Shown here: piece by piece, positions 23,001-32,593 of the stretch
How positions within the stretch are numbered: the first letter of the stretch is position 1
How the letters are laid out: each line of letters opens with the position of its first letter
The notes under the pieces: model-generated
Seen by the model: only the letters and a program-made list of their open reading frames with translations
Databases searched by the model: none
Told to the model about the DNA's origin: nothing
From: Metaphire vulgaris
Lineage: Eukaryota; Annelida; Clitellata; Crassiclitellata; Megascolecidae
Assembly (NCBI GenBank): GCA_018105865.1
Contig: CM030851.1
Location: forward strand, 1,488,969 to 1,552,968
Reading direction: 5' to 3'
Length of the DNA: 64,000 nt
Program-made: the position numbers and the translations under genes

Positions 23001-23096
23001 TCAACAAATTTAAGTGTCTCAGTTTATGCAGCAACAATGGGAAATCTTACCATGTACAAACAGAATCAAGAAAATCAGTTTCAGTTTCCGAATCAT
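8242..23096 (-). CDS. FAMeT + PAN-domain secreted protein gene, copy B (spliced, multi-exon)
   Basis: Exons on the minus strand are 23051-23096 (signal peptide MIRKLKLIFLILFVH), 19572-19613, 18322-18514, 15662-15918, 14329-14427, 11222-11402, 11092-11182, about 10770-10883, 10344-10695 and 8242-8537 (stop). The first six join with matching phases. Exons 3 and 4 form a farnesoic-acid O-methyltransferase domain (PF12248 type), with YEIVFDG and LWISWANESMTLGKG. Exon 10344-10695 repeats the theme (YYWISWMDGLIAFGFGEDIG). The last exon is PAN-like with six cysteines. Despite the domain name, no catalytic methyltransferase fold is implied; in other animals the module sits in extracellular or lectin-like proteins. 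The protein is predicted to be secreted, function unknown. For exon 4 I chose the upstream acceptor because the nearer one reads CG, not AG. The phases of exons 11092-11182 and about 10770-10883 do not fit, so the middle of the model is provisional. Confidence 0.7.
9125..10278. repeat. GGTACC-rich degenerate minisatellite, private to copy B
   Basis: Between about 9235 and 9700 the palindrome GGTACC occurs about twelve times, usually as (A/G)GTGGTACCAG or GCGGTACCAA, all in one orientation and irregularly spaced. Copy C runs straight across this point (near 27743), so the whole of about 9125-10278 is an insertion in copy B. No coding region or terminal repeats are found. Confidence 0.5.
10344..10695 (-). 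CDS. Second FAMeT-like exon of copy B
   Basis: An open exon of 352 nt entering in phase 0 (acceptor GGTGCAG) and leaving with one base (donor GTTGGC). It contains LEYRFQTSHSDQEYDFIGG, then APGYYWISWMDGLIAFGFG, which parallels the WISW..G.I.FG core of farnesoic-acid O-methyltransferase domains, and ends FRYYVGTR. The copy C counterpart is 353 nt with a stop, so this copy is the functional-looking one. Confidence 0.7.
11092..11402 (-). CDS. Two conserved small exons of copy B
   Basis: Segment 11222-11402 (181 nt) reads VVFAGGPDVVQ, LKIILIGRTSFMYRVDDYKS and so on, and ends TACAA before GTAAGC. Segment 11092-11182 (91 nt) reads NGTFFGNSNGHYKSIPKGNG. Both have exact-length counterparts in copy C (28678-28858 and 28528-28618), with many differences at third codon positions, which points to coding selection. 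The first follows exon 14329-14427 in phase. The gap between the two is only 39 nt (GTAAGC...CAG), and the phases on its two sides disagree. Either an exon is missing or the first segment ends at its AAG TAA. Confidence 0.55.
11529..12709 (+). mobile_element. hAT element relic, copy B intron
   Basis: The ends read CAGGAATATAGTC and, inverted, ATAGGGATGTAGTC (copy C has the cleaner CAGGGATGTAGTC). Near-matching 8-mers flank it (TTGATTAG / TCAATTAG). The region 12228-12366 encodes VPATSDSVESLFNRGGIFLR and RLSDSVLCHLLFAKCHA, the C-terminal dimerisation segment of hAT transposases. GTCTTGG-rich subterminal repeats fill both sides. A SINE interrupts it. The same element sits at the same intronic place in copy C. 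Confidence 0.7.
11899..12225 (+). mobile_element. tRNA-derived SINE inside the hAT relic
   Basis: Contains an A-box-like TTAGAGTGGT, a B box GGTTCGATCCC and a roughly 200-bp tail. The copy C hAT element lacks it, with contiguous sequence at that point, so it inserted after the duplication. A short duplication (GTGGTAACAGCGTTG, twice) marks its head. Confidence 0.6.
13710..14183. mobile_element. hAT-type MITE (CCATGGGATGG family), copy B
   Basis: Terminal CAGGGTTGT / CAGGCTTGT inverted ends and an exact 8-bp target duplication ATTATCTC on both sides (13702-13709, 14184-14191). The subterminal regions are rich in CATGGGAT. The orthologous insertion is in copy C. Confidence 0.75.
14587..15268. 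mobile_element. Long-inverted-repeat hairpin element, copy B only
   Basis: The ends TATATGTTACAGTCAAACTG are inverted copies of each other, and similarity continues inward for about 250-300 bp per arm (14587-14890 versus 15060-15268) with blocks such as CTTGACACACGGGCAG. The left arm also carries tandem TAGTGATTTC(A/G)TGA units missing on the right. Copy C lacks the whole insert (junction near 33490). No transposase. Confidence 0.65.
15402..15517. repeat. (ATT)n microsatellite
   Basis: Long ATT tract with one short interruption near 15448. Confidence 0.95.
16530..16752 (+). mobile_element. LINE fragment before the RT domain, copy B
   Basis: With frame corrections the plus strand reads MLIEKAQIKKRWGKYVEELY, then ILKDEVLEVLRRMKNNKS, then GPD: the segment ahead of the reverse transcriptase in LINEs (KNGKAAGPD motif). 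It resumes at about 17612 (EMIKSAGEAGIETVTEMANI) after an insertion. The same element is in copy C at 35510 and 36230-36660. Confidence 0.6.
16753..17612 (+). mobile_element. CR1/L2-like LINE 3' end nested in another LINE
   Basis: From about 16983 the plus strand gives a degenerate LDYGNATLAGTPSCIRNRLQ, then, in the 17170 frame, VPERIKYKLASLVFRCLNGI and ARLFTVGDRAFPVAAPRVWN, with a terminal FKKRIKTWLF: the classic C-terminus of L2/CR1 elements. It ends in an (AAT)n tract at 17552-17612. Confidence 0.75.
17752..18093 (+). mobile_element. Helitron-like element, copy B
   Basis: Begins A|TCTATAATATTAAAATCC and ends TTTCTAG|T, fitting the TC start, CTRR end and A|T insertion site of Helitrons. 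The interior has tandem CTGATTGGTTGGCTG units (17795-17960) and GCGAGCGAAGCGAGC units (17990-18083). Copy C has unrelated LINE sequence at this place. Non-autonomous. Confidence 0.5.
18830..18882. repeat. Perfect 25-bp-arm hairpin
   Basis: The left arm CTTTGAATGGGAAGGCGTTT... (18830-18854) and its exact inverted copy (18858-18882) surround the loop AGA. Copy C has the same hairpin at about 37390-37440 with loop TCT; copy A keeps only one arm (near 1930). Confidence 0.9.
19667..19946. mobile_element. MITE of the GTTTGGGAAC family, copy B
   Basis: Starts CAGCCCTTTTTCTAGGGAAA and ends ACGCCGTTCCTCGTGCGTTC...; related to 56985-57173. The right terminus is damaged beside an (AAT)n tract. A remnant of the left end is in copy C (37880-37930). 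Confidence 0.5.
19960..20047. repeat. (AAT)n microsatellite
   Basis: About 29 perfect AAT units. Confidence 0.95.
20380..20935. other. MITE remnants in copy B first intron
   Basis: GTAGCGTCATTTCGCGC, then a TTTTGGGCAAATT-rich stretch, matches the left part of the element at 33908-34185; CAGGGGCGTCATTTGGAGGG at 20525 is a further terminus. No coding region is supported. Confidence 0.4.
20946..22799. mobile_element. Foldback-like transposon with layered tandem-repeat inverted ends
   Basis: An exact 11-bp direct repeat CTTAATTCCCG flanks it (20935-20945, 22800-22810). The ends GTGTCGGGTCAATTG and, inverted, GTTCGGGGTCAATTG match at 13 of 15 positions. Each arm has an outer block of CAATTGGTCGC-like units (to 21080; from 22690) and an inner array of a 43-bp unit containing ATGCAGGCCTAGAAAATGAA (21109-21433; inverted at 22260-22565). 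The core of about 820 bp encodes a RING finger on the minus strand. Duplication length and arm structure fit Foldback/Mutator-like elements. No transposase is seen, so it is probably non-autonomous. Confidence 0.75.
21678..21871 (-). CDS. C3HC4 RING-finger segment inside the Foldback-like element
   Basis: The minus strand, ending at TAG 21678-21680, reads ADACEICLLAPRVAVALVPC, GHSRFCGTCADTVAAMSGHC, PICRSDITMVMRLFT. The zinc ligands CxxC, CxH, CxxC and CxxC are all present in RING order and spacing, so the fold should be complete. RING domains of this kind usually act as E3 ubiquitin ligases; that is family knowledge, not shown here. In frame upstream are FTTPPPTEEPQPI and then a stop. An overlapping acidic reading frame (21860-22027) may be the upstream part joined by a frameshift or splice (TTTCTGAG precedes the open segment). 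It lies near the left inner arm of the transposon. Confidence 0.65.
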
Positions 23097-23231
23097 CGTC
23101 TTCATAATATTCAGCCTGTAATTATTACGAAAACGTCTGTTATGCTTTACTCCTATGCTAAACTAGATTTCTAGAAGCATGCACGGTGAGTCGTGACAAA
23201 ATGTGACGCCTTGATCACGCTCAACTGGTTC

Positions 23232-23237
23232 TTTATA
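23232..23237 (-). promoter_or_regulatory. Putative TATA box of copy B
   Basis: The minus strand reads GTATAAAGAACC about 135 nt upstream of the copy B start codon. The same motif (GTATAAAGAATC) precedes copy C at 40209-40214 at a matching distance, inside a block of conserved 5' flank (23170-23540 versus 40150-40390). Shared position supports a core promoter; no transcript evidence is available. Confidence 0.4.
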
Positions 23238-23569
23238 CGATCCTTGTCAAAGAATTCTTAGCTGTAGTTCCTTTCCAAGTTTGTCGATAAAGTCTTCAAC
23301 TTCCCGATGTCCTGTTACTGACGTCTGAATCGATCCATTTCGGAGAAAGCAGTCAGCGTAAAGAAATCTCGACGTCTAAAATTATTCGAAAGTCGTTGTT
23401 TAGACTGGCATTGTAAGGAACAACGACTCTGTGCATACGGCAGAGTATCGAAGTATCGGCCTCTTATAGACCCGTTTTTCTGAGTCTCAACCACTAGACG
23501 ACTTCGCACATTCGAATTCATCGCAATAGAGTGCAATATCAAAGAAAAGCGCTGGCTAAAGCACTTGGT

Positions 23570-24260
23570 AAAGCCAAGTGTTTTAGTCCATTAGGGATAT
23601 GTTGCATGGATATGTCCTCTTAGTAGGTACTTGGACAATATCCGTGTGAATGATATGCTGGTATCAAACGACGGGTGCTTCTCTTAGAAATATATCGGCA
23701 AAATATTTTGCTTTTGGGAAAAATATCACCAGGGCATATATCCGAGCGAATGAATTTGCCCATTCAAGCGGATAATTCAGCCGGATATCCCCGCCGTCCA
23801 ATCACTCAGCTTCCAGACAGTAGTTCATCGCTAGATTGACTTCTACATTATGTATTGGGTCAAATCGAATGGTTATGATGCGACATTGAAATGTGTTCGC
23901 AAACTAATAAATTGGCGAAACCAGCGTTCAGGTCTGACCGGAACTTTCTACGCATGCGACATTTCTTTCCAATCGAAAACGCAGGTTTTAAAATACACAC
24001 CAGCACCCCAACTGCAAAAATCCTGTCGTCCGCCATCTTAACAATAGGCATGGCTACTGTTTATCCTAGGACCCATCGCATACTGTTCGAGGACAGCGTA
24101 ATGGACTCCTACCTATAGGTAAATGTTGATCCGCAGCCACGAGATATATATCCCAAAGCATTCCAATTCCAAAGACCGTTAAGAAAAGCAACAATCGATG
24201 AGACGCTAGGTACTAGGGAGACCCGGGCATAAGGAACCGGTCGTTTATTTAGTCTTATCC
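23570..24260. other. Unassigned DNA upstream of copy B
   Basis: Sits between the copy B promoter block and a MITE. Open frames of about 60-75 codons on both strands overlap each other with no recognisable domain. I see no gene. Confidence 0.3.
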
Positions 24261-24268
24261 TATAATGG

Positions 24269-24522
24269 CAGTGGCGGCTTAGTCCACATTTGAAGCTGAA
24301 TTTTAGGGAGGGTCCCTTGCCCCAATGATAATTATAATGGCGGAAAACCCCCAGAAAGGTAATTTTTAAAAATGATTTTTATGCCCCAGTTGGGACCCTA
24401 TACTTAATGCTACATACATTAAACAACAAATGGTTGGCCCCCATGATTAGCTAATACATTAAACAACAAATGGTTGGCCACCCCAACGGCCCCCCACTTG
24501 CCAAATCCTAGAGCCGCCACTG
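24269..24522. mobile_element. hAT-type MITE, AGTGGCGGCTC family (copy 1)
   Basis: Inverted ends CAGTGGCGGCT...AGAGCCGCCACTG. CTTATCC(T/G) occurs on both sides, offset by a few bases on the left. The interior ACATTAAACAACAAATGGTT is shared with 38169-38356 and 40678-40859. Confidence 0.65.
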
Positions 24523-24529
24523 CTTATCC

Positions 24530-25426
24530 GCCAGATGGCATAAACCGTGTATGTTCATGATGCGACGCCATCATTTGTCTATTTATAACTTGCTTGCTCA
24601 GCGATCTTGGTAGAAAAATATCCTGTGAAGTGTCTTCTATTTGTATTCAACTGTTTTGCATACGCTATGACTTAGAATTTATTTCAACAATAAATTGCGA
24701 TACTTTATAAGGTTACAAAGAAATTCAATTGAATGGAGTTTTGTGAAAAACAATATATTCTTAAACATATATCTTTAACATGGCCTATCCGCCATTGAAT
24801 TTGTCTGCGTCCCTCTTTCCCCACTCTAAGCTGCCATCCTTAGTTTTATAGTTGTTTTTGTAGATGGGTGTACAATATCAGAGGAAGGGTACAGAGACTG
24901 TCAAAGTTCTGGACGATGCGGCGAGTTTAGTATTTATGCAAAGTAGTTTTACTTCTAATACCAAACGTACTGACCGTCATTTAGTCCATTTCCAATTAAA
25001 CTAAGATTTACTTTAAGACCCGGATCGCTAAACTGTTTTCGAAACGATTTGCTCTAAAGGGTGGTTACCACAACCCCGCCCTCTCCCGCACCAGTATATT
25101 TAACAAACTATGATTTATGCGTCCGAAATAATCGGAGATCATTGCATGGTACAGTATAACTTTGTTGTAACTGGCTAAGTAATAGCGTAGGCCTATACTC
25201 GGTTATATATTTCTTAAGAAATAGACACAGTGCTTGAATTTACTATATTTTGTATTCATTTTGAAATAGGTAACACGAACCAATATATCATATTAATCTT
25301 TATCTTATGATGTTTGACTTATTAAAGAAATACATTTAAAACAGTGCACTTCGACGCAACCAAAAATCGGAATGAAGGTGTTCCACTCCTAGTGAAAAGA
25401 GTGCAAAAGTAAAAGAGTATTCAATC
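24530..25426. other. Intergenic DNA, no gene seen
   Basis: AT-rich sequence between two MITEs downstream of copy C. No domain, repeat array or conserved block is recognised. Confidence 0.35.
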
Positions 25427-25680
25427 CAGTGGCGTAGCCAAGGGTGTTGGGTTAAAACCCTCCTTGGGTGCGGACGCAAACATTTTGTTAACGTGTTAAC
25501 ATGCATTTTTCTTTTCGGACGCGGTTTTGGGGTCAACAACCCCTCTGGCGCTCCCGACCAAAATAATTTTTAAGCACCATAGGTGACGACGTATTTTTGC
25601 TTGTCAAAATTTTTCGACAGTTGGTTACGGTCAAAAGTCAAAATCACATACCCCTTCAGGAAATTCTGGCTACGCCACTG
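25427..25680. mobile_element. hAT-type MITE, CAGTGGCGTAGCCA family
   Basis: Ends CAGTGGCGTAGCCA and, inverted, CAGTGGCGTAGCCAG. Target duplication ATTCAATC / GTTCAATC (7 of 8). A related terminus survives near 4710-4730 (TAGCTACGCCTCTGG). Confidence 0.7.
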
Positions 25681-25789
25681 GTTCAATCATTAAAATAATT
25701 AGAGAAACATATAAGATGTCTGCATTTCTATTAAACTCTTTTCTGCAAGTTTTCATGCTCGGCTATTGACAGATTGGAATTCTTTTTGC

Positions 25790-26085
25790 CTAGGAATTTA
25801 TCTCCCAGTAAGATGTTCCTTGTCCATAGCGATACAGATAATCAGATGAAGGCGTTCCTGGTTTGGCTTGGAGTTCACAGATGCATGGAACCACTGCTGA
25901 GTTGGATCTATGCAGACAGAAAGCCGTGCATTCTGGAGTTTCGCTACAGAATAATGAACATTCCATCGGTCGACAACTTGTGTTTGTTACGTTTCGGATG
26001 ACAGCTCCTGTTGAACAAGAGTTCGAACCTTTCTTCTGGAACATCAGCGTTTTCTGACGGCTGTCTTCCACATTGCGTTTCAGTG
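25790..26085 (-). CDS. Terminal PAN-like exon of copy C
   Basis: It has the same length, phase and six-cysteine pattern as the copy B exon. Differences are few (RPMECSLFC for RPIECSVLC; C-terminus GTSYWEINS). The exon itself is open although the exon before it is damaged, so it may be kept by gene conversion or by an alternative transcript. Confidence 0.65.
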
Positions 26086-26689
26086 CTATAGTCGGAAAAA
26101 TTTGACATCAAAAGAAATACGCTTTGACAAAAATAACTTTATATTTATCGAAGTTTTATTTATGTTAAGAGATGCTCTAGTTTAATAGGTTTTGTTTTTG
26201 GCGAAATGCACTTTTCTCCATTTCACTTTGCAGATTTTTCAATGAATATTCTAATTCCGAATAAACACCACTGATAGACATTCCACACAAAAACAAACAA
26301 CAGCATCAACATCAACAATAGTTGGAGTAAATACACAGCTTAGAGAAAACCCCGTAATGGCAGCATAAGCTTATTATTTGCCGCCAACTACTTGAATTTA
26401 AAATGTGAATTTTCAGTCATCATATCGACTATTAAAACTGTCCTAGGAACAGTTGAGATTAAAATCTGATGTTCTTTTGTTACAAAATGGAATTTTAACT
26501 TCAGAATTTGCACAGTTACTAAATTTATTCCGCTGGATTAGCCTAACTAATTTAACTTTTTAGAGGCAGATTTGATACTTTTCAATTTAGGTTTTTGTGA
26601 TTTGGTTAGATTGCGAATATTTCAAATATAGTTCTTTGGATGAGCTCATTGTTCTATTTCGAAGAATAGTAACGATAATAATGCATCTT

Positions 26690-27335
26690 TATATATGGGA
26701 CCAGTTCTAGTACTCTAAGAATATCAATCGATGGCACTTTCAATCCATCCGCAAAGGCAAAGGTCTCCAGAGATCAATCAGTGGGGAACAGCGAGGCAGC
26801 CATACTAATTGGAAGAGATGTGTTTTAAGCCTTGATCTGAAAATGCTCAATTCATTGTAAAAATCTGACAGCCAAAAGAAGAGAGTTTCATGTTTTTGGG
26901 CCAGAAATAGAGAAGACTCTCTTATTAACTTCAGCGTTGGTGTTCTAGGTGCTTTTAAGCAATACATTTGTACATCTTTTTGTATGAAAATGTTTCGAGT
27001 GATCTTTTATACTGTAGATTTCTAAAATTGACGATAGCTAGACTACAATGTTTTATAAACCAGGGGACTGCCTCTGAATAAGATTCTCTGTTCTACCGGC
27101 AGCCAGTGAATACCAGGTTTAATATAATCCTGACTATGAATTTTAGAATTGGCTCGAGAATTGCGAATCTTTGAAGCGTTTGCACATCAGATTTGACCAT
27201 ACCATTGTATACAGAATTACAGTAATCAAGTGTGTTGTCTACACAAGATAAAGGGAGCATTGACGGAGGGAACAAATCAGATTTGGGCACAAGATCACAA
27301 ATTCGTCGAATATCGTTAATTTGCAAATGAGCACC
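26690..27335 (-). mobile_element. LINE 3' fragment in copy C intron
   Basis: Minus-strand pieces LDYCNSVYNGMVKSDVQTLQ and FRSRLKTHLFQLVWL match the region after the RT and the C-terminal FRxxLKTHLF of CR1/L2-type elements. Several frames are needed. Copy B lacks it. Confidence 0.6.
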
Positions 27336-27788
27336 TTTGTATATGCCTACTTTATATGATCATTAAGTCGTAAGCGACACGGACACTCGGAGTCTAAATA
27401 AGCCTGGATTATAAAGTTTTGACACACTTAATTTAAAATTTCCATACGATAGTTTAATTGACCCTTACAGCAGCAACAATTTAATCTTCACTTTTTTATT
27501 TTTATAACACAAGTTAATTTGTTTCACATCAACGTCTTTGGGCACTCTTCTACTGGTGTTAATGTAGAGAAATCACAAATAAAGCAATGAAAAGATTTAT
27601 GATACGATTCAATTGAATCTGAGGTCCCGGTATAATAATAACCACGTAGTATTATGTTCAATAACCCATAGAATATGAGACATGATTATTCGATATGTGA
27701 CACTAGTAGAGTATTAGCACAACTTCGTTTAGTGGTTACTTATTCAATCAATAACGATACATGAATGAGTAGTAAAAGAACTGCCAAC

Positions 27789-28141
27789 CTCTGGTGCCGA
27801 CGTAGTAGCGAAATGGAATGGAAATGGTTCCGTTGACAATTGCCGTTGCGTTCTGCATCTCAACTGCTCTGAACTCATTGAAGATCATCAACGTTTTCTG
27901 TCCGATGTCCTCACCGAAGCCAAAAGCAATTAGACCATCCATCCACGAGATCCAATAGTATCCAGGCGCCTCATTCAACGGTGGCTTCGAATCGACAATG
28001 ATGTAAGAGGCTCTTGGATTCCCATTTCTAAATAAAAGCGTAGAATGCTTCATAAGTTAAATTCAATTTGCTATCGATCGAATCGTACTCGTGATCGCTG
28101 TGGGATGTTTAGAATCGATAGTCTAATATGTGACCAAGCAT
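27789..28141 (-). pseudogene. Damaged second FAMeT-like exon of copy C
   Basis: Aligns with copy B 10344-10695 but is one base longer. TAA replaces CAA early (CGATTCTAAACATCC) and an extra base follows TTCTACG near 28040. After the shift the WISWMDGLIAFGFGEDIG core is intact in another frame, so the damage is recent. Confidence 0.65.
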
Positions 28142-28995
28142 CTGGGCCTAATTATGCTAATTTAGGCTAATGAACAATATTGACATAGACTTCAGTAAGA
28201 TTTTTCAATGAAGCCGAAAGCCATTTTCGGTGTTATCGAGCCATTTGAAAATACAAACAGGATTTGACGACGATAAAGCCTCCTAAATTTTATGCTTTGA
28301 AATGTATTCGACATGTAGAATATTGATACCTCAATTTTGGGGAAGACGTAGATGAAAAACAGTGCAGTGATAGTCACGATAGCGAAAATATTTTAAAACG
28401 TATTCGGCTACCTACCGGCCCCGGTGCCGGGATTGGAATAGAAGCATATTCGTTGTTCAAAAATCTCTTGCTCTCATTATATTATCTTTCAAAAGTAGTC
28501 TACCCAGTCAGAATGAACGCGCACGACCTTGAGAAAAGAGAGTCGGTCGAACCATTTCCATTCCCTTTTGGTATGCACTTATACTGTCTATTTGAATTTC
28601 CGAAAAGGGTACCATTCACTGTTTTAAGCCAACTTCAACTGATTATACGTAATTGTATTAGAATGTCGCTAGCTTACTTCAATATCAATATGAATGCCGG
28701 AAAGACACGAATTTTGTATTCATCCTCTGTGGATTGGAGTACAATTATGTTGAGACTTTTGTAATCGTTCAGACGGTACATGAATGACGTTCTTCCGACT
28801 AGAATTATCTTTAGGTCAATCGTTTGTGGCACTTCTGGATCAGCCGCTAATACAACGTCTGCGACAAAGCAAAATACTGAAATACTTCAATTTACCAACG
28901 CCTATATTGGTGAACAGCTTCGTGGAAAAGATCGCAAGAGATCTAATTTCATCGGATACTCATTCGCTTTTATCGCAGAAACAACTGTTGATTAG

Positions 28996-30174
28996 CAGGG
29001 ATGTAGTCCTCGATACAGGGCCGGATTAAGGTCCGAGTGGGCAGGGGGGGCTGAGAAAAAAAGGCCGTCGCCTATACTGAAAATCTCTGACAAGCAAAAA
29101 AGGTTATCTTCCTTCCAAATCGTGCAAAAAAGGTTATCTCCCTTCCAAATCGTGCTGACAACCAGAAAAAAGGTCATCTCCCTTCCAAAGCATGCCGACA
29201 AGCAAAAAAAGGTTATCTCGAAAGGAATGGAGTACAATTATGTTGAGACTTTGTAATCGTTCAGACGGTACATGAATGACGTTCTTCCGATCGGTGGGCC
29301 TATTTTCATGATGTGCCGGGAGGCTACACCCCCCTCAGCCCCGCCTTAATATGGCCCTGCCTCGATACCGTGATTTTGACTCTCGATAGCACTCAAGACC
29401 GATTTCTTTTGGTCTTGGTCCTGTTTCGGTCTCTACAAGTAAGGTCTTGGTTTTGGTCTTGATCTTTTTAATGGCGGTCTTGGCCTCGGTCTTGATGAAT
29501 ATGTGTCGGAAATTGTCCAAACCACGATATATTATCAATATACGTAGCTTACCGGATTTCATTGAGAGTTACATGCAGCTTGTTGTCAGTCACCAGCCAG
29601 CCATGAGCGACGGTTCTAACAACCTGTCACCCCGCCAAACCAATCATCGAACACCACTCTCAAGACCATCCTTGCTTGCCAATGATCAGTTCAAGACACT
29701 GCATCCATTTATTTGCTTCATTTAATGTTCCGGCTACAACTGCCTCAGTGGAATCTGCTTTCAGCCGTGGAGACATCTTCATGCGTCCCCTCAGGGTACG
29801 CTTGTGTGACAGTGTTCTTTGTGATTTGGTATTTGCAAAGTGCTATGCTCACATCGCTCAGTTATGAATTGTAAGTTTGAAATGATTATGTTGACCAATT
29901 GTCAATTGAACATACAGTATCTCTGATGACATGTGAAACAACTATGATAACATTTCGGTAAAGTTTATATCATATTCAGCTACTTATTGTTTGGTTGGAC
30001 AAGAATGTGCACAGTAATTAAGTGGGTGTTTTTTGCATGATGCCATTAGATGGCCGGTCTTGGACTTGGTCTTGTTTAAATGGTCTTGGTCTTGCCAACT
30101 ATAGTCCTGGTCTTGATGGTAAGGATCTTGGTCTTGTCTTGGTCTTGCAACTACGAGTCTTGACTACATCCCTG
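28996..30174 (+). mobile_element. hAT element relic, copy C intron
   Basis: Terminal inverted repeat CAGGGATGTAGTC at both ends. Region 29721-29867 encodes VPATTASVESAFSRGDIFMR and RLCDSVLCDLVFAKCYA, the hAT dimerisation segment. It is orthologous to 11529-12709 but without the SINE and with a MITE inserted near its left end. Confidence 0.7.
29016..29359. mobile_element. hAT-type MITE nested in the hAT relic
   Basis: Ends CAGGGCCGGATTAAGG and, inverted, CAGGGCCATATTAAGG, with exact 8-bp duplications CCTCGATA (29008-29015, 29360-29367). The interior has AAAAAAGGTTATCTCCCTTCC tandem units. Bases 29227-29302 are a copy of part of the nearby exon (28735-28800). Confidence 0.75.
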
Positions 30175-30245
30175 TAAATTATCCTACTCCTTGCAACAAG
30201 GCAACACAATTTTCAGATTTGCTGACATTTAGGTGATTGGTGATT

Positions 30246-31420
30246 TTATACCTTGTCATTCGCTCGTTTATGATAATCATGCTTTAAATAATTAATTACT
30301 GATCTTTCTGCTCCTAGTCTTTTTCTAATATCTTCGTTTCTTTGATGTTCTATCTTGGATATGTCGCCTATTTTTCTAAGGCAGTCCATTTCAAATACCT
30401 TTAGTTTCCGCTCTAACTCAGCTGTGAGCGTCCATGTTTCTGAGTTGTAGAGTAGTACACTCAACACCAGAGACTTATATACATGAATCTTTGTGGGTAT
30501 TTTGATCTTTTTGTTCTTCCATATGGTCTGTAGTCTTCTCATTACATCGCTGGCTTGTCGGATTCTTCTGTTAGCGTCTGCTTTGAATGACCCATCAGAG
30601 CTTATGACTCCTCCGAGATATACAAACTGTTCACCTTGCTTTATTACCTCTCCGTTTAACTTGACCTCTATCCTGTCTTTCCTTTTGGATATGAGCTGTG
30701 TTTCTGTCTTTTCTGCATATATTTTCATCCCCATTCTTTTACTTTCTTTTTCTATTCTGTCTATTATGAGCTGTAGGTCTTGTTGTGTTTCTGCGATTCC
30801 GGTTATGTTGTCTGCAAAGCGTAGGTTGTTTATTGTGAATCCGCTGATTACTGCTCCAATGTCTACGTCTTCCAGCGATCTTGCCTTGATTAGTTCGAGG
30901 AAGATATTAAATTATAGGCGTGACAGTGCGCATCCCTGGAGGGTGCCAACCGTTGTCTCGAACCAGTCTGTGAGCTCTCCCTGTACTCGTACTGCGATGA
31001 GCGTGCCAGAGTACCAGCTTTCTAGAAGCCTTGCAATTTTTCCGGATAACCCAGTTGTCGCATGGTTTTTCACAGACCTTGTCTCCAAATGCTATCGAAG
31101 GCTTTTCTGAAGTCGACATAGCACACGTATAGGTCCTTGTTGAATTCCATGTACTTCTCGGACAGTTGCCTCAGAATGAAGATTTGCTCTGCTGTGCCTC
31201 TCCCGACTCTGAACCCCGCCTGCTCTTCCGCTAGAATCTCACCCGTTCTCTTCCTTATCTTTTGTAGCACGATTGAGGTGAGGATCTTACATGCGTGACA
31301 TAGAAGACTTATGCCACTGTAGTTATCGCATACCATCTTGTCCTTCTTTTTGTGTATTGGTATTATGATGGCTCTTTTCCAGTCATTCGGAATTGTTTCA
31401 GTGTCCCAAACTCTTTGAAG
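30246..31420 (-). mobile_element. RTE-like LINE reverse-transcriptase region
   Basis: Minus-strand frames in order: DNYSGISLLCHACKILTSIV and EEQAGFRVGRGTAEQIFILR, YVCYVDFRKAFDSIWRQGL (RT palm), then GEQFVYLGGVISSDGSFKAD, IHVYKSLVLSVLLYNSETWT and ERKLKVFEMDCLRKI downstream of the RT. The parts lie in different frames, so it is defective. It is present only in copy C; copy B reads straight across (near 12830). A MITE remnant (GGTTAAGAACC) follows at about 31590. Confidence 0.7.
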
Positions 31421-32593
31421 CAGTTAGTGCATCATTACCATCCCCTCCTCCGTACATGCCTAAATCTTTGCTATACATAGTAGGTGTAGGCCTATATATA
31501 AATATATAAATATATATATATACGGTACTTTGGCAGAGGGTACTTCGCTCTCTTATATTCGTTTTAGGGGTACGTAATCATAAAAAGGTTAAGAACCATT
31601 TGATTAAGGCAATGTACTCACTGTGATTGTTTAAGTAATAAACTGCTGAAATTTAGCTGATTTTATGCCTTGCTATCCACTCTTTGATGATAATAATTGA
31701 CCAAACATTAAACAAGTAATCGATCGATTTAGACAAGTTAATGTACTCACTGTGTTCCAATTGTTCCAATTATATTCCTGAGCTATATAGTCAGCTTGTT
31801 CTGCACATCAACTACACTGTACCTTTGGTATCATGAGCTGACACTACGAAACAGAACTAATTCTCACAAAAGATAGATTCTTCGGCAATGGCGTAACATG
31901 CCACTATTACCTTCTCACCTTCAAACAGTAGTCAATGTCTGAAGAATTATGCACAGTGTTTCATTATATCGGGATCCCATTGTAGTTTGGCTATGACCTT
32001 CTCAGACGTTGGCTGCAAGAGAGTCGTTACACTATAGGCAAACTAAATGACCGTCAATATCGTTGGCATAAATGACAGAAAAAGTGTCCCTATCATGGAA
32101 CTTACCTTGGCAAAATGAACAATCATTTACTGAAATGAAATAAACAATATCAAAATATCAGTGCTTTATTCAGACACTACAAATGTGGCCTCCTGTCTAA
32201 ACTTCTAAACCGAAACGAATTTCGAGATGGTCGTAATTATTATTTTGATTCAAGTGTCCTCGAAATGAGTTCCATTTTACCGTATGTTGCAACTTTACTG
32301 TATATTTGGGTATAGACTGCTCTAGATTAGAATCGAGATTCATAAAATTGCAACTAACTTTTCTTCAGAGAAAATTGCTAAAAGCATTTCGACATTATTC
32401 CATAAAATCACTATTATATGTCTGCTTGCCAGGGAACCTGTATTAATTTATTGCGAACTAATGAATGCTGATTTTCTGACCAATACAAAGGTCCCTTCAG
32501 GTTATTGCTTCGTACTTGCCGACCTTATTTGCAGTTTTTTGGTTGTATTTTAATGCTTCTATGTGTTTCTTCATTGTGGCAATGCATTATCTC

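Noticed and set aside
30493..31110. 205-codon plus-strand open frame
   Set aside because: It is the antisense of the LINE reverse-transcriptase region.
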